Source: Paenibacillus aestuarii (GTDB lineage Bacteria; Bacillota; Bacilli; Paenibacillales; NBRC-103111). Taken from it: DNA of 64,000 bases. The notes under the pieces are model-generated. The model had not been told where the DNA came from. It saw only the letters and a list, made by a program, of their open reading frames with translations, and searched no databases. The stretch's first letter is position 1. Every line of letters begins with the position of its first letter. The stretch spans positions 50,328 to 114,327 of the forward strand of contig NZ_JAQFVF010000009.1 of the NCBI RefSeq assembly GCF_027789125.1, written 5' to 3'. Made by a program: the position numbers and the translations under genes. Shown piece after piece: positions 17,171-25,974 of this stretch.

Positions 17171-18088
17171 ATGACACAGAGCACCTGGTCAACGATTCGC
17201 TCCGACTTGAAGAGGCATTGGGCTGTGTATGTCATGGCGCTTCCCGTTATTGCCTATTATGCGATCTTTCATTACGGCCCGATGTATGGGCTGCAGATCG
17301 CCTTTAAAGACTTTTCACCGGCTAAAGGCATCTGGGGCAGCTCGTGGGTCGGCTTTAAGCATTTTGAGAGCTTCTTTAACGGCATTTATTTCTGGCGCTT
17401 GATCAAGAACACGATTCTCATCAATGTGTACGATCTGCTGTTCGGGTTTCCCGCTGCGATTATTTTGGCGCTGCTGCTGAATGAGATCCGACAAAGCGCG
17501 TTCAAGCGGGTCGTACAAACGATATCTTATTTGCCGCATTTCATTTCGATCGTCATTGTGGCCGGCATGATGGTCGACTTCTTAAGCCGTTCCGGCCTGA
17601 TTAACCAAATCCTCGGGTCTTTCGGCGTTGAGCCGATCGACTTCCTGAAGGAGGAGGGCTGGTTCCGCTTCCTGTTCGTCTCTTCCGGCATTTGGCAGGG
17701 CATCGGCTGGGGTTCCATCGTATATCTGGCCGCCATGGCGACGATCGACCCGACCTTATACGAAGCCGCCCGCATGGACGGCGCGAACCGCTTCCAGCAG
17801 GTTCTGCACATTACCATCCCCGGCATTATGCCGACGATTGTCATTTTGTTCATTTTGAATATGGGCAACATGCTGACGGTCGGCAGTGAAAAAGTGCTGC
17901 TGCTGTACAATCCGCTGACGTATGAGACGTCGGACGTTATCTCGACCTACGTCTACCGCAAAGGCGTGCTGGAGGCCAGCTACAGCTTTACCGCAGCGGT
18001 CGGACTGTTCAACTCCGTCATCAGCTTTATTCTGATTGTTGCCGCCAACAGCTTCGTCAAGCGGATCAGCGAGAACAAACTTTGGTAA
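17171..18088 (+). CDS. ABC sugar permease, LplB-like
   Basis: This is a 305 aa inner-membrane permease with six membrane segments. It opens with the conserved 'YVMALPVIAYYAIFHYGPMYGLQIAFKDF' region of the LplB/YteP group (given here as a family landmark at residues ~22-50). The EAA loop that contacts the ATPase is 'YEAARMDGANRFQQVLHITI' near residue 200. It follows the binding protein by 25 bp and pairs with the next permease. No ATPase is encoded nearby. Confidence 0.9.
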   Translation: MTQSTWSTIRSDLKRHWAVYVMALPVIAYYAIFHYGPMYGLQIAFKDFSPAKGIWGSSWVGFKHFESFFNGIYFWRLIKNTILINVYDLLFGFPAAIILALLLNEIRQSAFKRVVQTISYLPHFISIVIVAGMMVDFLSRSGLINQILGSFGVEPIDFLKEEGWFRFLFVSSGIWQGIGWGSIVYLAAMATIDPTLYEAARMDGANRFQQVLHITIPGIMPTIVILFILNMGNMLTVGSEKVLLLYNPLTYETSDVISTYVYRKGVLEASYSFTAAVGLFNSVISFILIVAANSFVKRISENKLW

Positions 18089-18100
18089 GGAGATCCAATC

Positions 18101-18976
18101 ATGAAACCAACGACCGGGGAGCAACTATTCGGATATTTCAATGCCTTGCTGATGATCGGCCTTTGTGCGGTCACGCTATATCCGTTCCTGTATGTCCTGT
18201 TCGCCTCCTTCAGCGAGGCTACTTCTTTGCTGCAGCACAGGGGGGTCATGTTCCGGCCCTCAGGCTTTGATCTCGGCGCATATAAGGCGGTGTTCAGCAA
18301 CCCGATGATCATGAAAGGGTATGAAAACACGCTCTTATACGTGATCTTAGGGACGACAATTAACCTGCTTATGACGGCGATCGGCGCCTATGTCCTATCG
18401 CGTCCAAATCTGTATTTTAAGCACATCATCATGTTTTTCATCGTGATTACGATGGTTTTCCATGGCGGGCTTATTCCTTCGTTTCTTCTGGTAAACGATC
18501 TCGGGATGATGAACACGATCTGGGCCTTGCTCATTCCCGGCGCGATCAATACGTTTAATATGATTATCATGCGCACTTCTTTTCAGGGTATTCCGGTCAG
18601 TTTAGAGGAGTCTGCGCGTATGGACGGAGCCAGTGACTGGACGATTTTGTTCCGGATCATCATCCCGCTATCGATGCCGGTCATTGCCGTCATGATTTTG
18701 TGGTATGCGGTGGGGCACTGGAACTCTTATTTCAGCGCGCTGGTTTACCTGCGCAATCGGGAATGGTATCCGCTGCAGCTCGTGCTCAGGGAAATCCTGA
18801 TCGCCAACAACACGGACGCTATGATGACGAGCGCAGCCAGCGACGACAAATACGCAATCGGGGAAACGATCAAATATGCGGCGATTATCATCTCTTCACT
18901 GCCCATCATCTGTTTGTATCCTTTTCTGCAAAAATATTTCGTCAAAGGCGTCATGATCGGGGCCATTAAGGAGTGA
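18101..18976 (+). CDS. ABC sugar permease, LplC-like
   Basis: This is a 291 aa partner permease with six membrane segments. Its EAA loop is 'EESARMDGASDWTILFRII' near residue 170, and the C-terminus (LQKYFVKGVMIGAIKE) is the usual end of LplC/YtcP proteins. It starts 12 bp after the LplB-like gene, with AAGGAG upstream. Its stop is followed within 6 bp by the GH95-like gene, so importer and enzyme are in one operon. Confidence 0.9.
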   Translation: MKPTTGEQLFGYFNALLMIGLCAVTLYPFLYVLFASFSEATSLLQHRGVMFRPSGFDLGAYKAVFSNPMIMKGYENTLLYVILGTTINLLMTAIGAYVLSRPNLYFKHIIMFFIVITMVFHGGLIPSFLLVNDLGMMNTIWALLIPGAINTFNMIIMRTSFQGIPVSLEESARMDGASDWTILFRIIIPLSMPVIAVMILWYAVGHWNSYFSALVYLRNREWYPLQLVLREILIANNTDAMMTSAASDDKYAIGETIKYAAIIISSLPIICLYPFLQKYFVKGVMIGAIKE

Positions 18977-18982
18977 ATGCCA

Positions 18983-21900
18983 ATGAGAACCGTGACATAT
19001 GACAATGCGCCGAGCAGCTGGAATGAGGCGCTGCCGATCGGCAACGGGCATTTTGGCGGCATGGTCTTTTTCGAGGAACAGCAGCTGACGTTGGCGCTCA
19101 ATCATTACGAGGTGTATTACCAGAAGCTGCATCGCTATAGTAAGGCCTATCAGCATGGCGGCGGCCGGGACTACACCCGGCAATACGGGATGTCGTTTCA
19201 GGAGCTGAAACAGCGGGCGAAGGACCTGTATCGCAATCCGGCGGAAGCGCCGATTTATTTGTACGGGGATGCTTTGTCCACGAGCAGTATGCACCGCAAG
19301 TACGGCAAGCCGTCTGGCGGAGCGTCGCATTATCCGACGGGAGAGATTATTCTTCACCCCGGCGGGGCGCTCACCGAGCCTGATGATTACTCGCTTAGCC
19401 TGAATATCGAACAAGGGGCAGTCGACTTGCGGATGGAGAAAGGCGAGGACAGGCTGAGCGTGCGTACGCTCATCGCCACAGAGGCTGATTATGCCATCAT
19501 GGAAATCAAGCAAGCAAAAGCTGGCTTGCTGCAAGCTGTGTCCCTGTCCGTTCCGGCACGCAGATACGCCGAGACGACAGTAACGTACCATCAGCTGGAT
19601 GCGACAACTTTTTACTATGAGGGGTCGTTCTATCCAGATGGGGAAAATAAAGCGCAATACGGCCCGTTCACGTTCCTCGTCATGATAAAGCTTATCGGAG
19701 CGCAAGGTTTTGTTGAACATTCAGCAGGCGCGCTTCGCATACAACTTGATGGGGCCGGCGAAGAGATCACACTGATGGCCACGGTGGTAACGGAGATGGA
19801 GATGGAGCGCCAGGAGCTGCTGTCTGCCGCATTGCAGCGGATGAGTCAGGCGGTAACTCGCGTGGATGCGATGAAGGCGGAGCATCAGCGTCATTGGGCT
19901 TGCTTTTTCGCCCGATCGTCCGTTACGATCCCCGATAAAATGCTCGAAGATTTATGGTACATCAACCTTTATGCGCTCGCCTGCAGCAGCGGAAAAGGCG
20001 GCCGCATGGCGGAGCAGTCGTGCGGTCTGAACGGTCTGTGGGACATCCGGCAGCCGACAAAATGGGGCAGCATGTGGTATTGGGATGTCAACATTCAGGC
20101 GGCTTTCTGGCCGCTTTATACGGCCAATCACTTGGAGATAGCCGAAGCGTTCAACGACGGACTACTGGCGTATGTGCAGGAGGCTGAGCGAATGGCGGAT
20201 CAGTATTATGGCTTGGACGGCGTTGCCGCCGATTATCCGCATGCGCTTTATGTCAGCATTTGGCCTTGGTGCGCGCAGTTTCTATGGGACTACTACCGCT
20301 ACAGTATGGATCATGAATTTTTGCGGGAAAAAGCGTACCCGGTCTTCAAGCGGATTGCCCGCTTTGTAGAGGGATATTTGCGCTATGATGCGGAAAAAGG
20401 GCAGTATGACGTCTTCCCTGACATATCTCCCGAGCAGGGACCGCTCACGCGCAACTCGACGTGTTCGTTAGCGGCGATCCGCTACTTGCTGCGCATAGCG
20501 GCTAGGAGCAATGAACTGCTGGGCGAAGCGGATGAGGACCGCCAGCGGTGGCAGGAGATCGCCGCACAGCTGGCGTCATATCGTGTGGCTGCTTCGCCTC
20601 GGTATGGCGAAGTGCTGCTGGACTCGGAGTGGGCGCCTCCGGGGCTGCACTTGCGCCACCCCTCGCTGCTTATGCCAATTTATCCGATAGGGGAAATCGG
20701 GAAGTGGAGCGAGGCGGTGTGGAAGCAGCGGGCGGAGCGTACGCTCCGCTATGCCGAGAACCATACCGAATATGGCGTGTTCCAATTCGGTTGGCTCTCT
20801 TGCGCCGCTTCCCGGCTGGGCGACGGCGATATGGCGCTGCGGCTGCTGTATGAGCAGGGCATCGATTTGTCTTTGCGCAGCAACGGACTGTTTGCTGAGG
20901 AAACGGAGCGGTGGATGAACTACTGCAACATCACCAACGAGCCGTTATATCACCCGCACATGATGGAAGCTTCCGGGGAAATCGTGGCGGCTGTCAACGA
21001 GATGCTGCTGCAAAGCTATAGCGGCGTGATCGAAGTTTTTCCGGCTGTGCCTACGGGAGAGCCGGAGCTGCAGCGATCGGCAGGGCTGTACGAGCATGAG
21101 GTGGCGAGAAAGGTTCGCGTCTATCCAGGATGGCGCGATTGCTCGTTCCGCCAGCTGCTGGCCGTTGGCGGCTTCGAGGTGAGCGCCGAGATGAAGGACG
21201 GCCAGGTGCGATGGGTCCGAATCCGCAGCATGGCAGGCGGCACGGTGCGGTTGCGGCATCCTTTTTCGGCGGATCGGGTGGAAGCGGTAGCGGTTTGGCG
21301 GGTTGATGGAGTTGAGGAAGAGACCGGGCATGAGGCTTTGGATAGGAGGAAGGATGAGGCTGGGCTTGAGGTTGGAGGCACACATGGAACGATAGTGATG
21401 GCGGAGGCAGAGAGCACAGATGAGTCCAGGCGGAGTGTTGAAGGCGGAGGCGTAGATGGGACGATAGAGGCGGCTGAGGTAAGGAGCGCAGATGCGTACA
21501 GGGAGCTGGTTAAAGGACTAGGCACAGCTGGAATCGGGTGCATATCGGCTGGAGAGGTACTTCATGGAGTGTTGCAGACGGTGTTTTATGAGGATGACGG
21601 ACAAGTGCTGTCGTTTGAGTCGGTTAAGGGCGGGGAATATGTGATCTGTCCGCATCCGGAAGCCGATTCGAGCTGGCCGGATGGTTGGAACTTAGAGCCA
21701 GAGAAACCGGATACAAGCCACAGCTATCCTAGAGTCCATGAGGCGCACACGTGTCGTCGAGTCTTTTTAGGCAAAAACCGGGACACTTACCACTATAAAA
21801 TGCTGGATCATTTCACATTCGATTATTATGCCGGGAATACGAGGGAATCTAGATTAGCCGCATATCGACTGGACTTTGGCGTGCAGGAGCAGCTTCAATC

Positions 21901-22366
21901 GAAAAACTATGATAAGGCGCTGCCTAGGCAAGTGCATGTCGATGGTATTTTGGGCCAAGCGTTTCGTCCGGTTACCACGACAAATGTTTTTACTGCCTAT
22001 ACGGGACTCGGCTGGGAGCGTGGCGATGGTCTGTTTGCCGCCGATCGCGGGGGACCGGACGAATTGCGCAGAGACTTCGTCGGCGGGGCGGAGGAAGCAG
22101 TGCTGATTGTGGAACTGCCTAAGGGCAGGTACGATCTGCTGCTAGTTACCGGCGACAGCGATGAGCCGTCGTACACGGAGGTTGATATTCCAGGACAAAG
22201 CGCATGGAAGCCGGATCAGCCGCTACAAGCAGGTGAGTTCGCAACCGAGCTGCTGCCTATCGCGCAGAGGAAGGATGGCTATGTGCAGATACGTTTTCGG
22301 ACACGCGAGGGCTTGCAGTGGCGGATTAATGTGCTGATTATAAATAAAAATTATCCTTATTTATAG
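18983..22366 (+). CDS. GH95-like glycoside hydrolase with C-terminal beta domain
   Basis: This is a very large enzyme (1127 aa) without a signal peptide, so it acts in the cytosol on imported oligosaccharide. The N-terminus has the GH95 opening 'WNEALPIGNGHFGGMVFF'. The alpha/alpha barrel region contains 'CGLNGLWDIRQPTKWGSMWY' and 'VNIQAAFWP', corresponding to the GH95 segment that carries the catalytic Asn-x-Asn, here Asp-Val-Asn. GH95 enzymes are alpha-L-fucosidases or galactosidases. A low-complexity stretch (~residues 798-846) holds a 24-aa tandem repeat. The last ~170 residues (YRLDFG, TGLGWERGDGLFAADRGGPD, LRRDFV, LPKGRYDLLLVTGD) resemble the beta-sandwich at the N-terminus of rhamnogalacturonan acetylesterases and lyases. 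The start was set at the second ATG, nine bases from AAGGAG. Substrate specificity is uncertain. Confidence 0.8.
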   Translation: MRTVTYDNAPSSWNEALPIGNGHFGGMVFFEEQQLTLALNHYEVYYQKLHRYSKAYQHGGGRDYTRQYGMSFQELKQRAKDLYRNPAEAPIYLYGDALSTSSMHRKYGKPSGGASHYPTGEIILHPGGALTEPDDYSLSLNIEQGAVDLRMEKGEDRLSVRTLIATEADYAIMEIKQAKAGLLQAVSLSVPARRYAETTVTYHQLDATTFYYEGSFYPDGENKAQYGPFTFLVMIKLIGAQGFVEHSAGALRIQLDGAGEEITLMATVVTEMEMERQELLSAALQRMSQAVTRVDAMKAEHQRHWACFFARSSVTIPDKMLEDLWYINLYALACSSGKGGRMAEQSCGLNGLWDIRQPTKWGSMWYWDVNIQAAFWPLYTANHLEIAEAFNDGLLAYVQEAERMADQYYGLDGVAADYPHALYVSIWPWCAQFLWDYYRYSMDHEFLREKAYPVFKRIARFVEGYLRYDAEKGQYDVFPDISPEQGPLTRNSTCSLAAIRYLLRIAARSNELLGEADEDRQRWQEIAAQLASYRVAASPRYGEVLLDSEWAPPGLHLRHPSLLMPIYPIGEIGKWSEAVWKQRAERTLRYAENHTEYGVFQFGWLSCAASRLGDGDMALRLLYEQGIDLSLRSNGLFAEETERWMNYCNITNEPLYHPHMMEASGEIVAAVNEMLLQSYSGVIEVFPAVPTGEPELQRSAGLYEHEVARKVRVYPGWRDCSFRQLLAVGGFEVSAEMKDGQVRWVRIRSMAGGTVRLRHPFSADRVEAVAVWRVDGVEEETGHEALDRRKDEAGLEVGGTHGTIVMAEAESTDESRRSVEGGGVDGTIEAAEVRSADAYRELVKGLGTAGIGCISAGEVLHGVLQTVFYEDDGQVLSFESVKGGEYVICPHPEADSSWPDGWNLEPEKPDTSHSYPRVHEAHTCRRVFLGKNRDTYHYKMLDHFTFDYYAGNTRESRLAAYRLDFGVQEQLQSKNYDKALPRQVHVDGILGQAFRPVTTTNVFTAYTGLGWERGDGLFAADRGGPDELRRDFVGGAEEAVLIVELPKGRYDLLLVTGDSDEPSYTEVDIPGQSAWKPDQPLQAGEFATELLPIAQRKDGYVQIRFRTREGLQWRINVLIINKNYPYL
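21374..21517 (+). repeat. 72-bp imperfect tandem duplication inside GH95-like gene
   Basis: Two adjacent 72-bp units, each beginning GGAGGC and containing a variant of ATGG(A/G)ACGATAG, encode 24-aa units (HGTIVMAEAESTDESRRSVE and DGTIEAAEVRSADAYRELVK). They keep the frame, and the unit looks like a linker that grew by duplication. Confidence 0.65.
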
Positions 22367-22385
22367 ATGGTTGGGCGCCCTCAAG

Positions 22386-22427
22386 ACCGGCGTAAAGGTA
22401 GCTTTCGTACCTTTGCGCCGGTTTTTT
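22386..22427 (+). terminator. Terminator of importer/GH95-like operon
   Basis: ACCGGCGTAAAGGTA pairs with TACCTTTGCGCCGGT (one G-T wobble, 7-base loop) followed by TTTTTT, a strong intrinsic terminator. Confidence 0.9.
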
Positions 22428-22506
22428 CATATGCTAAAAGAGAGAGACGCCATTTAACCGAGTAAAGCGGATGTGCGGCGATACGGGGCAACTTTGGCGT
22501 ATGTTT

Positions 22507-22535
22507 TTGCGCGATTTTTGGAATCGCTCTATACT
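22507..22535 (+). promoter_or_regulatory. Candidate sigma-A promoter of hppD operon
   Basis: TTGCGC and TATACT are separated by 17 bases, 48 bp before the hppD start. The -10 matches 5 of 6 positions, the -35 only 3 of 6, so an activator may be needed. Confidence 0.35.
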
Positions 22536-22582
22536 CGAATTAAGAATAAAAGGATAAATTTCCCAAGGGAGTTGTGCGTATA

Positions 22583-23698
22583 ATGAAAAAGGAAGCGCTG
22601 AACAAAAAGGATCAACAGCAGGACTTTTTCCCGATTCACGATTTTGATTATGTCGAGATGTATGTGGGGAATGCCAAGCAGGCCAGTTACTTTTTGAGCA
22701 GAGCTTTTGGTTTCAAGATCGTCGGCTATGCCGGGCTGGAAACCGGCTTGCGGGATCGCGTGTCCTATGTGCTGGAGCAGAAGAAAACCCGCATTGTTGT
22801 CTCCGGTTCGCTCGCGGACGATCATCCGATCAGCACGTTTGTGAAGAAGCACGGCGAAGGCGTCAAAGATATTGCACTTCGGGTTGATGATGTTGAAAAG
22901 GCTTACAGCGAAGCGGTGGCCAGAGGCGCAATCGCGATTCAGGAGCCGCTTAAGCTCACGGATGCCCAAGGAACGCTGATTAAGGCGACCATTGGCACTT
23001 ATGGGGATACGGTGCATACACTCATCGACCGGACCCATTACAAAGGCGTGTTCATGCCGGGCTACAAGCATGTGGATGCCAAGATCCCCTTTGAGGAAAC
23101 AGGCTTAATCGGGATCGATCATGTGGTTGGCAATGTGGAAGAGATGGAGCCGTGGGTCGCTTATTACGAGAAAGTGATGGGATTCACGCAAATGATTCAT
23201 TTTGATGATAAAGATATTAGTACGGAGTATTCGGCGCTTATGTCCAAAGTGATGCACAACGGCGGCCGGATCAAATTCCCGCTGAACGAACCGGCTACAG
23301 GCAAGCGCAAATCGCAGATTGAAGAGTTTCTTGAGTTTTATCATGGCGCTGGGGTTCAGCACGTGGCGATATTGACTAATGACATTTTGCAAACGGTCCA
23401 AAAGCTGCGGGAACATGGCGTCGAGTTTCTTGACACGCCGGATACGTATTATGAAATGCTTTCCGCCCGTGTCGGGAAGATTGATGAGGACCTTCAGAAG
23501 CTTCAGCAAAATAAAATTCTCGTTGACCGTGATGATGAAGGCTACTTGCTGCAAATTTTTACCAAACCTGTCGTCGACCGTCCGACGCTGTTTTTTGAAA
23601 TCATTCAGCGCAAAGGCTCGCGTGGCTTCGGCGAAGGCAACTTCAAAGCGCTGTTTGAATCGATTGAGCGCGAACAGGCGCTCCGGGGCAATCTGTAA
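22583..23698 (+). CDS. hppD: 4-hydroxyphenylpyruvate dioxygenase
   Basis: The enzyme converts 4-hydroxyphenylpyruvate, the transamination product of tyrosine, to homogentisate with O2 and Fe(II). The 371 aa protein has two vicinal-oxygen-chelate halves. The iron ligands are visible as His180 (GIDHVVGN), His260 (GVQHVAIL) and Glu339 (LFFEIIQR), and the C-terminal 'GSRGFGEGNFKALFESIE' gate helix is conserved. The start is the ATG with AAGGGAG upstream; a GTG three codons earlier is too close to that site. It is the first gene of a four-gene catabolic operon bounded by terminators. Confidence 0.95.
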   Translation: MKKEALNKKDQQQDFFPIHDFDYVEMYVGNAKQASYFLSRAFGFKIVGYAGLETGLRDRVSYVLEQKKTRIVVSGSLADDHPISTFVKKHGEGVKDIALRVDDVEKAYSEAVARGAIAIQEPLKLTDAQGTLIKATIGTYGDTVHTLIDRTHYKGVFMPGYKHVDAKIPFEETGLIGIDHVVGNVEEMEPWVAYYEKVMGFTQMIHFDDKDISTEYSALMSKVMHNGGRIKFPLNEPATGKRKSQIEEFLEFYHGAGVQHVAILTNDILQTVQKLREHGVEFLDTPDTYYEMLSARVGKIDEDLQKLQQNKILVDRDDEGYLLQIFTKPVVDRPTLFFEIIQRKGSRGFGEGNFKALFESIEREQALRGNL

Positions 23699-23740
23699 CA
23701 ACTGGAACCCGGATAGATCCGGAGGAGAGGGGGCAGGCGG

Positions 23741-24694
23741 ATGTACTCGAGTGTTCGGCTATTCATGGAAAAGCTGATCGATTATGCGGGGATGTTCCCG
23801 CCGGCTGGGCTGCCGATCGATGCGGCTATTCGCAATTATTACGCTTACAGCCACGATCAGGACAGCTGGATGCTGGGCAAATTCGTCATCCCAGTGTCAA
23901 GATTGCCTGAGGTCATCCCTTATCTGCCTTTATTTACCCCTGATCATCCGCTCCGCTTGTCGGTGATTGGCCAGCGCAGCAGCGATGAGGAATCCTGCAT
24001 CCGACTGCTGGCGGATAGCCTTCAGGCCTTAGAGCGGTTCAAGGAACAGGTGCAAGGCGCTGCTCAAGTGGAAGGCTTCGAGCTGCCTCTGCCGCCGATC
24101 CCGCTCTCGCCTGCTTTGCTGCAGGCCATCGGCAGGGGGACCGGCCCGCTCGGGCTGCATACTTTTTGTGAACTGACATATGGGTTAAACAAAGATTGGG
24201 AAAGCCGCATGCTTGCCGGCTTGGACGAAATTACCGCCCTCAAGGCGGCGGGAGGGATGAGTCTGGGGCTCAAGCTGCGAACCGGGGGCCTCTCTGCCGA
24301 GGACTTCCCGACTGCGTTGCAGGTGGCATTTGTCATAGCAGCGTGCAGGGATCGCCATCTTCCGTTGAAATTTACCGCCGGCCTGCATCACCCGGTTCGG
24401 ATGTACCGTTCCGAAGTTCAGACGCACATGCACGGGTTTGTCAATGTGTTTGCGGCTGGCTTGCTGGCGCACTCGCATCAGCTGGATTTCAAGCGCATAG
24501 CGGAGATATTAGCGGATGAGCAGGCGAGCAGCTTCCAGTTTTCCAGCGAGGGCTTGCATTGGAAACAGTTCTCGATGACCTCATCGGAGATTGCTGCTTA
24601 TCGCGATGAGGCGTTATGTTCATTTGGCAGCTGCAGCTTCGATGAACCGAGGGAAGAGATGCGGGCTGTTCAATTATTGGCGCAGAGGAGGTAA
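23741..24694 (+). CDS. Conserved unknown protein in homogentisate operon
   Basis: This is a 317 aa cytosolic protein of unknown function between hppD and fahA; its stop lies 4 bp before the fahA start. Landmarks are 'DYAGMFPPAGLPIDAAI' near the N-terminus, 'GLKLRTGG' and 'PLKFTAGLHHPVR' in the second half, 'MHGFVNVFAAG', and a C-terminal 'FGSCSFDEPREEMRA'. I recall proteins with the AGLHHP.R...HGF.NV and GSCSFDEP motifs in other Gram-positive bacteria, often annotated only as hypothetical. The conserved His pair, the later His and the strand-helix alternation suggest a TIM-barrel-like enzyme. The operon has no maleylacetoacetate isomerase, so this protein is a candidate for that step, although that is inference. 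No ribosome binding site better than GGAGAGGGGGCAGGCGG upstream of the ATG was seen. Confidence 0.8.
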   Translation: MYSSVRLFMEKLIDYAGMFPPAGLPIDAAIRNYYAYSHDQDSWMLGKFVIPVSRLPEVIPYLPLFTPDHPLRLSVIGQRSSDEESCIRLLADSLQALERFKEQVQGAAQVEGFELPLPPIPLSPALLQAIGRGTGPLGLHTFCELTYGLNKDWESRMLAGLDEITALKAAGGMSLGLKLRTGGLSAEDFPTALQVAFVIAACRDRHLPLKFTAGLHHPVRMYRSEVQTHMHGFVNVFAAGLLAHSHQLDFKRIAEILADEQASSFQFSSEGLHWKQFSMTSSEIAAYRDEALCSFGSCSFDEPREEMRAVQLLAQRR

Positions 24695-24698
24695 CCGG

Positions 24699-25970
24699 AT
24701 GGTTCGTTCCTTTATTCATGTAGAACCTGATTCCCATTTTCCGCTTCAAAACCTGCCTTATGGCGTATTCCGCCCACGATCAGGCGGGGACCCGCGCGTC
24801 GGCGTGGCAATCGGCGATCAGGTGCTGGATCTGGCCGTGCTGGACGCAGTCGGCTATTTGGACCCGGCCGAGGCAGCCGGTCAAGGCTTGTTCAGTAAGC
24901 CGTCGCTGAACGCCTTAATGGCCTTGCGCCGACCGGCGTGGAGCGAGCTCCGGCAGACGATTAGGCGGCTGCTGGATGCGGAAGAGCCGGCATTGCGGGA
25001 CAATGCCGTGCTACGTCAAGCTGCCTTCCACAAGCAAGCCGAGGTCGAGCTGCTGCTGCCTGTAGAGATCGGCGATTATACGGACTTCTACGCCTCAAGG
25101 GATCATGCCACGAATGTCGGCAGCCTGTTTCGGGGGAAGGAACAAGCGCTGATGCCGAACTGGCTGCATCTGCCTGTCGGTTATCACGGGCGGGCCAGCT
25201 CGATCGTGATCAGCGGAACGGATGTGCAGCGCCCGCTAGGTCAGATGAAACCGCCTGATGCAGCTGCGCCGCTCTTTGGCCCTTGCCGCCAGCTTGATTT
25301 TGAGCTGGAGGTAGGCTGTCTGATCGGCACGGGGAACGCGCTTGGCGCGCCTATAAGTGTGGACGATGCCGAAGAATATATATTCGGGCTCGTACTGGTG
25401 AACGATTGGAGCGCGCGCGACATTCAGGCGTGGGAATACCAGCCGTTAGGCCCGTTCCTCGGCAAAAATTTTGCCACCTCGATCTCGCCATGGGTCGTGC
25501 CCTTTGAAGCGTTGGAGCCTTTCCGCGTTGCGGGTCCGGCGCAGGAGCCCAAGCCGCTGCCTTATTTGGAGCAGTCAGGTAAAGGAGCTTTCGATATTCG
25601 CTTGGAAGTCCAATTGCAGGCGGAATCGATGAAAGAGGCGGAATGTATCGCAGAGAGTAATTTCCGCTATTTGTACTGGACGATGGCGCAGCAGATCGCC
25701 CATCATACGATCGGCGGCTGTAATCTGCGCCCCGGAGATTTGCTCGCATCCGGAACGGTCAGCGGTGCGGAGAAGGGGACACGCGGATGCCTGCTGGAGC
25801 TTACTTGGCGTGGAAGTGACCCGCTGAAGCTGGCGGGCGGTGAGGAGCGGGTATGGCTGGAGGACAGCGACCGTGTCACGATGACAGGCTGGTGCCAAGG
25901 AGACGGTTACCGGATCGGGTTCGGCGAAGTAACTGGACGTGTGCGGCCTGTTGGGCAAGGAGGGGGATAG
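24699..25970 (+). CDS. fahA: Fumarylacetoacetase
   Basis: The enzyme hydrolyses fumarylacetoacetate to fumarate and acetoacetate, the last step of tyrosine breakdown. The 423 aa protein has the N-terminal FAH domain and the catalytic domain, with 'DYTDFYASRDHATNVG', 'LPVGYHGRASSI', the metal-binding 'QLDFELEVGC' and 'NDWSARDIQAWEYQPLGPF'. These motifs are those of the mouse and bacterial enzymes. The start was set at the ATG preceded by GAGGAGGT, which overlaps the end of the unknown gene; the frame is open far upstream but only as a shadow of that gene. Confidence 0.95.
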   Translation: MVRSFIHVEPDSHFPLQNLPYGVFRPRSGGDPRVGVAIGDQVLDLAVLDAVGYLDPAEAAGQGLFSKPSLNALMALRRPAWSELRQTIRRLLDAEEPALRDNAVLRQAAFHKQAEVELLLPVEIGDYTDFYASRDHATNVGSLFRGKEQALMPNWLHLPVGYHGRASSIVISGTDVQRPLGQMKPPDAAAPLFGPCRQLDFELEVGCLIGTGNALGAPISVDDAEEYIFGLVLVNDWSARDIQAWEYQPLGPFLGKNFATSISPWVVPFEALEPFRVAGPAQEPKPLPYLEQSGKGAFDIRLEVQLQAESMKEAECIAESNFRYLYWTMAQQIAHHTIGGCNLRPGDLLASGTVSGAEKGTRGCLLELTWRGSDPLKLAGGEERVWLEDSDRVTMTGWCQGDGYRIGFGEVTGRVRPVGQGGG

Positions 25971-25974
25971 TGCG

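Noticed and set aside
18896..19720. Minus-strand frame of 274 codons opposite the LplC-like and GH95-like genes
   Set aside because: It spans the junction of two clear plus-strand genes and has no recognisable protein features.
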